The translations under genes were made by a program, and so were the position numbers. Shown here piece by piece: positions 1-5,549 of a stretch of DNA of 9,575 nucleotides. Under the pieces are notes generated by a model. That model was given only the letters and a program-made list of their open reading frames with translations, was not told the origin of the DNA and searched no databases. The stretch comes from an uncultured Oscillospiraceae bacterium (GTDB taxonomy: Bacteria > Bacillota_A > Clostridia > Oscillospirales > Oscillospiraceae). The number at the start of each line of letters is the position of its first letter. Positions within the stretch are counted from its first letter, which is position 1. Location of the stretch: the NCBI GenBank assembly GCA_934635515.1, contig CAKTZK010000058.1, positions 1 through 9,575 on the forward strand, in the 5' to 3' direction.

Positions 1-9
1 GTGGACTTA

Positions 10-85
10 TGGTGGACCTGAAGGGATTCGAACCCTCGACCTCTCGGATGCGAACCGAACGCTCTCCCAGCTGAGCTACAAGCCC
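10..85 (-). tRNA. tRNA-Ala (anticodon CGC)
   Basis: A full 76-nt cloverleaf reads on the minus strand. It has a 7-bp acceptor stem (GGGCTTG with CAGGTCC), a D arm GCTC/GAGC, an anticodon stem TTCGG/CCGAG closing the loop TTCGCAT, and a T arm with TTCGAAT, followed by discriminator A73 and an encoded CCA. The anticodon CGC reads the codon GCG. The acceptor stem carries G3:U70, the known identity pair for alanyl-tRNA synthetase, which independently supports alanine. CGC-anticodon tRNA-Ala suits a GC-rich genome where GCG codons are common. Its 5' end lies only a few bases beyond the ileS terminator, so its promoter must overlap that terminator or the tRNA must depend on read-through. Confidence 0.97.
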
Positions 86-91
86 GGATAT

Positions 92-128
92 GGAAAAATG
101 GGGTGGAACAAACTCGTTCCACCCCATT
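92..128 (-). terminator. Intrinsic terminator downstream of ileS
   Basis: A perfect 13-bp inverted repeat (arms 97-109 and 116-128, 6-nt loop) lies 34 nt after the ileS stop. On the minus strand the hairpin runs into a short T tract before TTTCCA. It should end ileS transcription. The U tract is short, and the tRNA-Ala gene begins about 7 nt further on, so leakiness may be functional. Confidence 0.8.
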
Positions 129-156
129 ATTATACACACTTTTGCGGGAAATGCAA
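129..156 (-). promoter_or_regulatory. Candidate promoter for tRNA-Ala
   Basis: On the minus strand a perfect TATAAT (129-134) is preceded by TTGCAT (151-156) with a 16-bp spacer. Both lie between the ileS stop and the terminator hairpin. Initiation about 7 nt downstream would fall near position 122, inside the first arm of the hairpin. The transcript would therefore open with a stable stem-loop before the tRNA. The -35 match is only partial, and AT-rich DNA after a stop codon can imitate a -10, so this is tentative. Confidence 0.42.
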
Positions 157-161
157 GTGTT

Positions 162-2930
162 TTATTCCACTTTCGGCAGCTTTGCCATCACGGCGGCGCA
201 GCGGGGGCACAGGGCCTCGTGCTCGCCCACGGCCTTTACGCTGTGCAGCACCTTCCAGCAGCGTCCGCACTTGGTGCCCTGGGCGGCTTCCACGGTCACC
301 TTCACCTGGTCGCCCACGGTCAGCTTCACCTGGGACACGATGAACAGGTCTGCCACCTGCTCCTCGTCCATTTCCGCCAGGAAGGCATCCTCCTCCGGCA
401 CGGTCAGCTCCACGGCGGCCTCCAGGCTCTTGCCGATGACCTTGTCCGCCCGGGCCTGCTCCAGCGCGCCGTTCACAGCGCTGCGCAGGGCGGCGATGCG
501 GCCCCACTTGGCCATCTCCTCGCCGGAGAGGGCATACTCGGTGTAGGGCTGCACCATCTCGTTAAAGAGGACATTCCGCCCGTCATCCTCGGCCCGGTGG
601 GGCATGGCCAGCCACACCTCGTCGCAGGTGAAGGCCAGGATAGGCGCGAACATCCGGGTCATGGCGTCCAGAATGAGGTACAGCGCGGTCTGGGCGCTGC
701 GGCGCTCCGGACCATCCGCCTCGTCGCAGTACAGCCGATCCTTGAGGATGTCAAAGTAGAAGCTGCTCAGGTCCACCACGCAGAAGTCGTTGATGGCGTG
801 GGACACGGCGTGGAACTCATAGTTGTCATACCAGCCAAAGACCTTGCCGATGAGGTCGTTGAGCCGGGTCACGGCCCACTTGTCCAGAGGCAGCATCTCC
901 TCGGGCTTCACCAGGTCGTTGGGGTCGAAATTCACCAGGTTGTCCAGGCAGAACTTGCAGGTGTTGCGGAACTTCAGGTAGTTCTGGCTCAGCTGCTTGA
1001 AAATTTCATCGGAGCAGCGCACGTCCACGTGGTAGTCGGAGGAGCCCGCCCACAGACGCAGCAGGTCGGCGCCGTACTTGTCGAAGATCTCGGCGGGATC
1101 CATGCCGTTGCCGAGGGACTTGTGCATGGCCTTGCCCTCGCCGTCCACGGTCCAGCCGTGGGTCACGCACTCCTTAAACGGTGCGCCCCGGCCCAGGGCG
1201 CCCACGGCCACCAGCAGGGAAGACTGGAACCAGCCGCGATACTGGTCCAGACCCTCAATGTACATGGTGGAGGGCCAGAAGCCCTGGTCCCGCTCCATAG
1301 CGGCGAAGTGGGTGGAGCCGGAGTCAAACCAGCCGTCCAGGGTGTCCGTCTCTTTTTCAAAGCCGGCCTGCTTGCCGCAGTGGGGGCAGGTGAAGCCGCT
1401 GGGCAGGATGTCCTCTGCCTCCATGTCAAACCAGGCGTTGGAGCCTTTCTTTTCAAACAGGGACGCCACGGCCTCGATGCTCTCCTCGGTGCAGATGGGC
1501 TTGCCGCAGTCCTTGCAGTAGAACACGGGGATGGGCAGGCCCCACCGGCGCTGGCGGCTGATGCACCAGTCGGTGCGCTCCAGGATCATAGAGCGCATAC
1601 GGTCCTTGCCCCAGCCGGGCACCCACCGCACATCCTCGCAGGCGGCAATGGCCTCGTCCTTAAAGGAATCTACCGAGCAGAACCACTGGGGGGTGGCCCG
1701 GAAGATGATGGGCTTCTTGCAGCGCCAGCAGTGGGGATAGCTGTGGACGATCTCCTCGCTGGCAAAGAGGGAGCCGGCCTTCTTCATGTCCTCCAGGATG
1801 ATGGGATTCGACTCGTCGGTCCCCATTCCGGCGTACTTGCCTGCGTAGTCGGTGTGGCGGCCCTGGTCGTCCACGGGCACCACCATCTCCATGCCGTAGC
1901 GCTTGCAGGTCTCGTAGTCGTCGGCGCCGAAGCCGGGGGCGGTGTGGACGCAGCCGGTACCGCTGTCCATGGTTACATAGTCCGCCAAAACCAGGCGGCT
2001 GGTCTTGGGCAGGAAGGGATGGCTGGCCAGCATATTTTCATAGAAGGAGCCAGGATGGGTCTCCACGATCTCATAGCTGTCGAAGCCGCCGATCTTCATG
2101 ACCTTCTCCACCAGGGCCTCGGCCATGATGTACATTTCTCCATTGGGGGCCTTCACCACAGCATAGCTCTCATCGGGATGCAGGGCGATGGCCAGGTTTC
2201 CGGGCAGGGTCCAGATGGTGGTGGTCCAGATGACGAAGAAGAGCTTGCTCCTATCCAGGTGGCTCAGCTTGCCCTGGTCGTCATTCATGGGGAACTTCAC
2301 ATACACCGTGGTGCAGGGGTCGTCCTTGTACTCGATCTCGGCCTCGGCCAGGGCGGTCTCGTCGTGAGCGCACCAATACACGGGCTTGAGGCCCTTGTAG
2401 ATGTGGCCGTTCTGATACATCTTGCCGAATACCCGGACCTCCTGGGCCTCAAAGCCCGGGTCCATGGTCTTGTAGGGATGCTCCCAGTCACCCACCACGC
2501 CCATGCGCTTGAAGCCCTCCCGCTGCACATCGATGTAGTGGTCGGCAAACTCATGGCAGGCGGTGCGGAAATCCGCCACGCTCATAGCCTTGTGGTTGAG
2601 CTTGTTCTGCTTGATGATGGCGCTTTCAATGGGCATACCGTGGTTGTCCCAGCCGGGGATATAGGGGGTGTAGTAGCCCCGCATGGCGTACATACGGGTG
2701 ATGAAGTCCTTCAGGGACTTGTTCAGGGCGTGGCCCATGTGCAGGGCGCCGTTGGAGAAGGGAGGGCCGTCGTGCAGGTTAAAGAGGGGCTTGCCCTCAT
2801 TCTTTTTCAGCAGCTCATTGTAAAGGTCCAGTTCCTCCCAGTGCTTGAGCATTTCCGGCTCCCGCTTGGGCAGCCCCGCCCGCATGGGAAAGCCGCTTTT
2901 GCTCATGTTCAGTGTGCTTTTGTACTCCAT
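162..2930 (-). CDS. ileS: Isoleucyl-tRNA synthetase
   Basis: A cytoplasmic class I synthetase that charges tRNA-Ile with isoleucine using ATP and hydrolyses mischarged valine. The 922-aa length fits the family (E. coli about 938). The HIGH motif appears as HMGH (residues 64-67). GWDNHGMPIE follows, then an editing (CP1) domain with WTTTIWTLPGN and PVDDQGRHTD. WCISRQRRWG and DTLDGWFDSGSTHF lie in the catalytic core. The KMSKS loop reads AMHKSLGN (around residue 601). A C-terminal zinc knuckle has CGRCWK and LCPRC (about residues 888-910), and other CxxC pairs (YCKDCGKP, FTCPHCGK) occur in the middle. The start at 2930 is chosen over an in-frame ATG 22 codons upstream because TGGAGGT sits 6 nt before it and the upstream residues are hydrophobic and unlike the family. 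Expression is controlled by the T-box leader about 0.5 kb upstream. Confidence 0.97.
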   Translation of the reverse strand: MEYKSTLNMSKSGFPMRAGLPKREPEMLKHWEELDLYNELLKKNEGKPLFNLHDGPPFSNGALHMGHALNKSLKDFITRMYAMRGYYTPYIPGWDNHGMPIESAIIKQNKLNHKAMSVADFRTACHEFADHYIDVQREGFKRMGVVGDWEHPYKTMDPGFEAQEVRVFGKMYQNGHIYKGLKPVYWCAHDETALAEAEIEYKDDPCTTVYVKFPMNDDQGKLSHLDRSKLFFVIWTTTIWTLPGNLAIALHPDESYAVVKAPNGEMYIMAEALVEKVMKIGGFDSYEIVETHPGSFYENMLASHPFLPKTSRLVLADYVTMDSGTGCVHTAPGFGADDYETCKRYGMEMVVPVDDQGRHTDYAGKYAGMGTDESNPIILEDMKKAGSLFASEEIVHSYPHCWRCKKPIIFRATPQWFCSVDSFKDEAIAACEDVRWVPGWGKDRMRSMILERTDWCISRQRRWGLPIPVFYCKDCGKPICTEESIEAVASLFEKKGSNAWFDMEAEDILPSGFTCPHCGKQAGFEKETDTLDGWFDSGSTHFAAMERDQGFWPSTMYIEGLDQYRGWFQSSLLVAVGALGRGAPFKECVTHGWTVDGEGKAMHKSLGNGMDPAEIFDKYGADLLRLWAGSSDYHVDVRCSDEIFKQLSQNYLKFRNTCKFCLDNLVNFDPNDLVKPEEMLPLDKWAVTRLNDLIGKVFGWYDNYEFHAVSHAINDFCVVDLSSFYFDILKDRLYCDEADGPERRSAQTALYLILDAMTRMFAPILAFTCDEVWLAMPHRAEDDGRNVLFNEMVQPYTEYALSGEEMAKWGRIAALRSAVNGALEQARADKVIGKSLEAAVELTVPEEDAFLAEMDEEQVADLFIVSQVKLTVGDQVKVTVEAAQGTKCGRCWKVLHSVKAVGEHEALCPRCAAVMAKLPKVE

Positions 2931-2935
2931 GATGT

Positions 2936-2942
2936 ACCTCCA
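2936..2942 (-). promoter_or_regulatory. ileS ribosome-binding site
   Basis: TGGAGGT on the minus strand lies 6 nt before the ATG at 2930, and it decides the ileS start. Just upstream the DNA becomes AT-rich (about 2943-2990) and holds a 9-bp direct repeat, GAAAACAAA on the plus strand at 2957-2965 and 2969-2977. That may help keep the initiation region unstructured. Confidence 0.85.
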
Positions 2943-3004
2943 TATATGTGTATTTAGAAAACAAAATTGAAAACAAATTAAAGAAACCAGCCCCAAAAAC
3001 TGTC

Positions 3005-3039
3005 ATTGCGAAGCCAGTGCGCACACTGGCTGTAGCAAT
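3005..3039. repeat. Palindromic repeat with nested arms
   Basis: An inner perfect 7-bp stem GCCAGTG/CACTGGC (3013-3019 and 3024-3030, loop CGCA) is enclosed by outer arms ATTGC (3005-3009) and GCAAT (3035-3039). The flanks TGTC and CCGTTCTCC resemble a class of small palindromes widely scattered between genes in Clostridia. No protein-coding capacity is visible. Confidence 0.65.
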
Positions 3040-3051
3040 CCGTTCTCCTTG

Positions 3052-3097
3052 GCCCCCTTGCCTAAAGGGGGCTGTCGGCGAAGCCGACTGGGGGATT
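3052..3097 (-). repeat. Double-hairpin repeat, copy A
   Basis: Two adjacent hairpins: GCCCCCTT/AAGGGGGC (3052-3059 and 3065-3072) and GTCGGC-GAA-GCCGAC (3074-3088), ending in GGGGGATTC. Read on the minus strand, the order is AATCCCCC, small hairpin, then CCCCCTTTAGGCAAGGGGG. Copy B at 3147-3200 has the same module order in the opposite orientation, so the two form a head-to-head pair. Confidence 0.7.
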
Positions 3098-3146
3098 CTT
3101 CCCCGCATGAACTAACAGCAAACGTGAAGCCCTTTACCCCGCATGG

Positions 3147-3206
3147 AATCCCTCCACCAGCCTGCGGCTGGTCCCCCTCCCTTTAGGCAAGGGAGGCTTT
3201 TTTCGT
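3147..3206 (+). repeat. Double-hairpin repeat, copy B
   Basis: On the plus strand GAATCCCTCC is followed by the hairpin ACCAGCC-TGC-GGCTGGT and then CCTCCCTT/AAGGGAGG around the same TAGGC-type loop as copy A. The stem sequences differ from copy A, but base pairing and module order are kept. The copy ends in C then six Ts (3199-3204), so it could act as a plus-strand intrinsic terminator, although no plus-strand gene precedes it. Confidence 0.7.
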
Positions 3207-3211
3207 TGGCT

Positions 3212-3270
3212 CCCCTGCGTAAGGGGAAATCGCCGCAGCGCCGCCAGTGGCGGATGAAGCAAGGCGATTT
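3212..3270. repeat. Compound palindrome
   Basis: A hairpin CCCCT-GCGTA-AGGGG (3212-3226) adjoins a larger stem AAATCGCC (3227-3234) with GGCGATTT (3263-3270). The loop of that stem contains another hairpin, CCGCC-AGT-GGCGG (3241-3253). The nested design is typical of intergenic repeats. No gene overlaps it. Confidence 0.6.
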
Positions 3271-3429
3271 CGAGGATGTGCCCCGATTGGCGGTCACGAT
3301 AGTGGCCGGGAATCGGCTGGCACGACGGCGGGCAGGGTGGTGCGAAGCGCCGGAGGGGTCGACTTACCGCACCCCCTGTAACCCTCCGTAGGGGTCGGCG
3401 TCCCCGACGACCCGCTCTACCGCACTCCA

Positions 3430-3470
3430 GGCTGAAAGCCTTTTGGCAGAAAAATCAAAGATTTTTCGCC
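3430..3470 (+). repeat. 41-bp dispersed repeat, copy 1
   Basis: It begins GGCTGAAAGCC (a 4-bp hairpin) and continues TTTTGGCAGAAAAATC, with a near-perfect stem GAAAAATC/GATTTTTC closed by GGC/GCC. A second copy with 37 of 41 identical bases lies on the opposite strand at 8347-8387. This copy begins 6 nt past the end of the T-box terminator T run, in the ileS leader. Confidence 0.8.
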
Positions 3471-3476
3471 AGCAAT

Positions 3477-3516
3477 AAAAAATCGCCTTCGTCTCCCTAT
3501 AAGAGACAAAGGCGAT
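3477..3516 (-). terminator. T-box attenuator terminator
   Basis: On the minus strand a 14-bp stem (arms 3516-3503 and 3495-3482, one G:U pair, 7-nt loop) runs straight into six Ts (3482-3477). Its 5' arm lies a few bases after the T-box sequence, as expected for mutually exclusive terminator and antiterminator folds. It probably also stops read-through from the comM-thiI-cinA operon upstream. Confidence 0.92.
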
Positions 3517-3761
3517 GAAATAACCTCTGCGGTACCACTCTTGTTGCCGCCGTAGCGGCCACTCAGCTCCCACCATCCGTGGGCGAAGGGAGATAACGGC
3601 CTTCCGCCGTCCGTGCCTACTAAAAAACCGTTTCGTTCAGCCGGAAGCTCCGGGGTGATATTCGCCGCAGACCCGGTCTCCGCCTCGCACCAAACCGGCG
3701 GATCTCTTCATACCGATGGTCTGGGGGTACTTGTCCCCATCCATGCATTTGCGCTGTATTC
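3477..3761 (-). promoter_or_regulatory. T-box riboswitch leader for ileS (Ile, AUC specifier)
   Basis: On the minus strand this leader carries the T-box core GAGTGGTACCGCAGAGG (3540-3524), close to the consensus AGGGUGGNACCGCG. Upstream are a Stem I region with GGACAAGTACC, a Stem II-type element TTAGTAGGCACGGACGG, and GGCAACAAGAG just before the T-box. In the likely specifier loop GAATATCACC, the triplet ATC (3657-3659) is an isoleucine codon, matching the downstream gene. The variable T-box base is T, complementary to the A73 expected on tRNA-Ile. A terminator follows. In the known mechanism, uncharged tRNA-Ile pairs at the specifier and the UGGN bulge, stabilises the antiterminator and permits ileS transcription. 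The precise Stem I boundaries are inferred. Confidence 0.95.
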
Positions 3762-3767
3762 CCTGTC

Positions 3768-3795
3768 ATTTTACCACAAAAGCCGGTTTTGTCAA
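3768..3795 (-). promoter_or_regulatory. ileS T-box promoter
   Basis: A perfect -35 TTGACA (3790-3795) and -10 TAAAAT (3768-3773) are separated by 16 bp. TGTGG directly before the -10 matches the Gram-positive extended -10 (TRTGN). Initiation is expected near 3761. The -35 lies only 22 bp beyond the stop codon of the upstream gene. Confidence 0.85.
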
Positions 3796-3819
3796 CAGAA
3801 AAATTACCAAAATTCTGTT
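3794..3819. repeat. Inverted repeat over a stop codon and the ileS -35
   Basis: Arms AACAGAA (3794-3800) and TTCTGTT (3813-3819) flank a 12-nt AT-rich spacer. One arm overlaps the stop codon of the membrane-protein gene and the other overlaps the last bases of the ileS -35. On the minus strand there is no T run after it, so it is a poor terminator. It could be an operator or chance. Confidence 0.4.
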
Positions 3820-4276
3820 ACAGGATCCCCGCCAGAGTCAGCAGACCGATGAGACCCATGCCGCCGTAGAGCACCGCCATAATGGCCAGCAGCACGGATA
3901 TTACGCTGTATAGCTTGCTTTCCTTCTTGCTGGCGCGGAATCGCCGGGTGTAAAACAGCGCCGCGCAGGCCAGACCCAGCAGTAGGGAGGTGAGGTAGTT
4001 CATCAGCAGGCTGTCCTTCCATACCGTGGTGCGCAGGATCAGCGCCGCCACCAGCGCCGTGAACAAGATCCCCAGGCAGATCTTGAGCCAGGTGGGCAGC
4101 TTCGCCTTTTCCGTCTGGCCCACCTTCAGGGCGGCCTTTTCCCTCTGGTAGTCTCCGCCGCCGTAGTTGGAGTTGTTTTTCTTGTGGTGCTGGTTTTTGT
4201 TGGGGTTGCCCTTGGCCTTGCGGATGGCCTCCTGCTGGTTGCGGTAGGGGTCGTAGGGCATTTTATTCTTTGCCAT
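3818..4276 (-). CDS. Small membrane protein of unknown function
   Basis: I do not recognise a family. The 152-aa product has a polar, basic N-terminus rich in Lys, Asn, Gln and Gly (residues 1-60, including HHKKNNSNYGGG). Three likely membrane spans follow: about 63-82 (LKICLGILFTALVAALI), 91-109 (LMNYLTSLLLGLACAALF) and 123-148 (ending near GGMGLIGLLTLAG). A basic loop RRFRASKKESK (111-121) separates spans 2 and 3. By the positive-inside rule the N-terminus and that loop may not lie on the same side, so topology is uncertain. The start has AAGGAG about 9 nt upstream, located inside the end of cinA, and the two genes overlap by 14 bp. This implies translational coupling. It is the last gene of the run before the ileS promoter. 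Confidence 0.85.
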   Translation of the reverse strand: MAKNKMPYDPYRNQQEAIRKAKGNPNKNQHHKKNNSNYGGGDYQREKAALKVGQTEKAKLPTWLKICLGILFTALVAALILRTTVWKDSLLMNYLTSLLLGLACAALFYTRRFRASKKESKLYSVISVLLAIMAVLYGGMGLIGLLTLAGIL

Positions 4277-5537
4277 GTTCGTGTTCTCCTTGATCTTCGT
4301 TGTATAAATAGCGGTTCAGCAGAGCCAGGGCGTAGTCCGCCGCCTGCTGCCGGATGCTCTCCCGGCTGCCGCGGAGATGCAGGTGCGTCACCTCTGTGCC
4401 GGTGGGGGTCGCCAGGCCGATGTAAACCGTCCCCACCGGGTTTCCCCGGTCGTCTCCGTCGGGCCCCGCCAGCCCCGTCACCGACAGGGCCAGGTGGCTG
4501 CCCGCAACGCGCCGGGCGCCCTCCGCCATGTGCGCCGCCACCGGCTCCGAAACGGCGCCGAAGGTCTCCAAAACGTCATCGGGAACGCCTAAAATTTTGT
4601 GCTTGACCCCGTTGGTGTAGGACACCACGCCCCCGGGGAACACCGCCGATGCCCCCGCCACATCCGTGATGCGCTTGGCGATCAGCCCGCCGGTGCAGCT
4701 CTCGGCGGCGGAGACGGTGAGGCCCCGTGCTTTCAGGGTTTTCACGGCGTGCGCCTCGGGGCTTCCCATGTCCGTGCCGTAATAATTTTCGCCCAGCCGC
4801 CGCCGCGCTTTCTCCAGCAGCGGGGCCATGAGAGCCTCGCATTTTTCCGCCGTTTCCGCCTTGGCCGTCAGCCGCAGCTGTATCTCTGCCCCCTTGGCGT
4901 AGGGTGCCAGGCTGGGATTCTGGGCGGCGTCCATCAGGTCGCCCAGAAGCTCCTGGACCTTGGGCTCCGTCAGGCCGAAAACATGCAGCGTGTGGGATAG
5001 GATCACGCCTTCCTGCCTGGCTTTCAGGTAGGGGATCAGGGCGTGGTCCGTAAGATACCGGCACTCGTGGGGGACTCCCGGGAGCATAGCCACCGTCACG
5101 CCCTCTGCCACGAAAACGCAGCCCGGGGCGGTGCCCACGGGGTTATGAAACACCGTACACCCCTCCGGCAAAAACGCCTGTTGGCGGTTGCACGCCGGCA
5201 TCTCCCGGTGAAAAACATTCTTGAAGTAGGCCGCGATCTCGTCCATGACATCTCCATGAAACGCCATCCCCAGACCGAAGGCGGCGCAGACGGTTTCTTT
5301 CGTCAGGTCGTCATAGGTAGGCCCCAGGCCGCCGATGAAAATCAGCAGATTGCAGCGCTTTCGGGCGATGTCCGCCGCCTGGCGCAACCGTCCGGGATTG
5401 TCTCCCACCGTCGTGTGGTAGAGCACATCCACCCCCACGGCGGCCAGCTTTTCCGAGACATACTGGGCGTCGGTGTTGGCCACGTTTCCCAGCAGCAGCT
5501 CCGAGCCCACGGCGATAAGCTCCGCTTGATAAGTCAT
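4263..5537 (-). CDS. cinA: CinA: competence-damage protein / NMN deamidase
   Basis: A two-domain CinA of 424 aa, the usual length. The N-terminal molybdopterin-binding-like (MoCF) domain starts ELIAVGSELLLGN and carries GGLGPTYDD (residues 69-77). The C-terminal PncC-type domain has AAESCTGGLIAKRI (around 278-290), FPGGVVSYTNGVKH (300-313) and SVTGLAGPDGDD (352-363). In characterised relatives the C-terminal domain hydrolyses nicotinamide mononucleotide to nicotinate mononucleotide and ammonia, recycling the NMN released by NAD-dependent DNA ligase. The name comes from co-regulation with recA during competence in streptococci. The ATG at 5537 has AAGGAG about 8 nt upstream, which overlaps the thiI stop codon region, so the two genes are probably co-translated. 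Residues 412-424 (NEDQGEHEHGKE) are a charged tail coded through the overlap with the next gene. Confidence 0.96.
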   Translation of the reverse strand: MTYQAELIAVGSELLLGNVANTDAQYVSEKLAAVGVDVLYHTTVGDNPGRLRQAADIARKRCNLLIFIGGLGPTYDDLTKETVCAAFGLGMAFHGDVMDEIAAYFKNVFHREMPACNRQQAFLPEGCTVFHNPVGTAPGCVFVAEGVTVAMLPGVPHECRYLTDHALIPYLKARQEGVILSHTLHVFGLTEPKVQELLGDLMDAAQNPSLAPYAKGAEIQLRLTAKAETAEKCEALMAPLLEKARRRLGENYYGTDMGSPEAHAVKTLKARGLTVSAAESCTGGLIAKRITDVAGASAVFPGGVVSYTNGVKHKILGVPDDVLETFGAVSEPVAAHMAEGARRVAGSHLALSVTGLAGPDGDDRGNPVGTVYIGLATPTGTEVTHLHLRGSRESIRQQAADYALALLNRYLYNEDQGEHEHGKE

Positions 5538-5549
5538 AAAACCCGCTCC

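Larger units (their letters stand above)
2931..3476. other. Gene-free repeat nest between T-box and ileS
   Basis: I see no credible gene in these 546 bases. The stretch separates the T-box terminator from the ileS start and consists almost wholly of palindromic modules: hairpins at 3005-3039, 3052-3088, 3156-3200, 3212-3226, 3227-3270, about 3390-3415 and 3430-3470. Short open frames crossing it read through the hairpins and resemble no family. If transcription starts at the T-box promoter, all of this sits in the ileS 5' untranslated region. The modules look like dispersed intergenic repeats of the kind abundant in gut Clostridia. That resemblance is from memory and has not been searched. 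Confidence 0.7.

Noticed and set aside
90..2957. A 955-aa plus-strand open frame antisense to ileS
   Set aside because: It mirrors ileS almost exactly, is unusually rich in His, Gly, Val and Leu from reversed GC-rich codons, has no family motif or ribosome-binding site, and begins inside the terminator hairpin.
2931..2996. A 22-residue N-terminal extension of ileS
   Set aside because: It lacks a ribosome-binding site and conserved residues. The start at 2930 has TGGAGGT at good spacing and gives the usual family N-terminus.
3180..3206. An intrinsic terminator on the plus strand (hairpin plus T run)
   Set aside because: The shape is right, but no plus-strand gene precedes it. It is better explained as part of repeat copy B.
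2931..3476. A CRISPR array or insertion sequence in the repeat-rich gap
   Set aside because: The repeats are individual palindromes of different sequence without regular spacing or unique spacers, and no transposase frame or terminal inverted repeat pair encloses the block.
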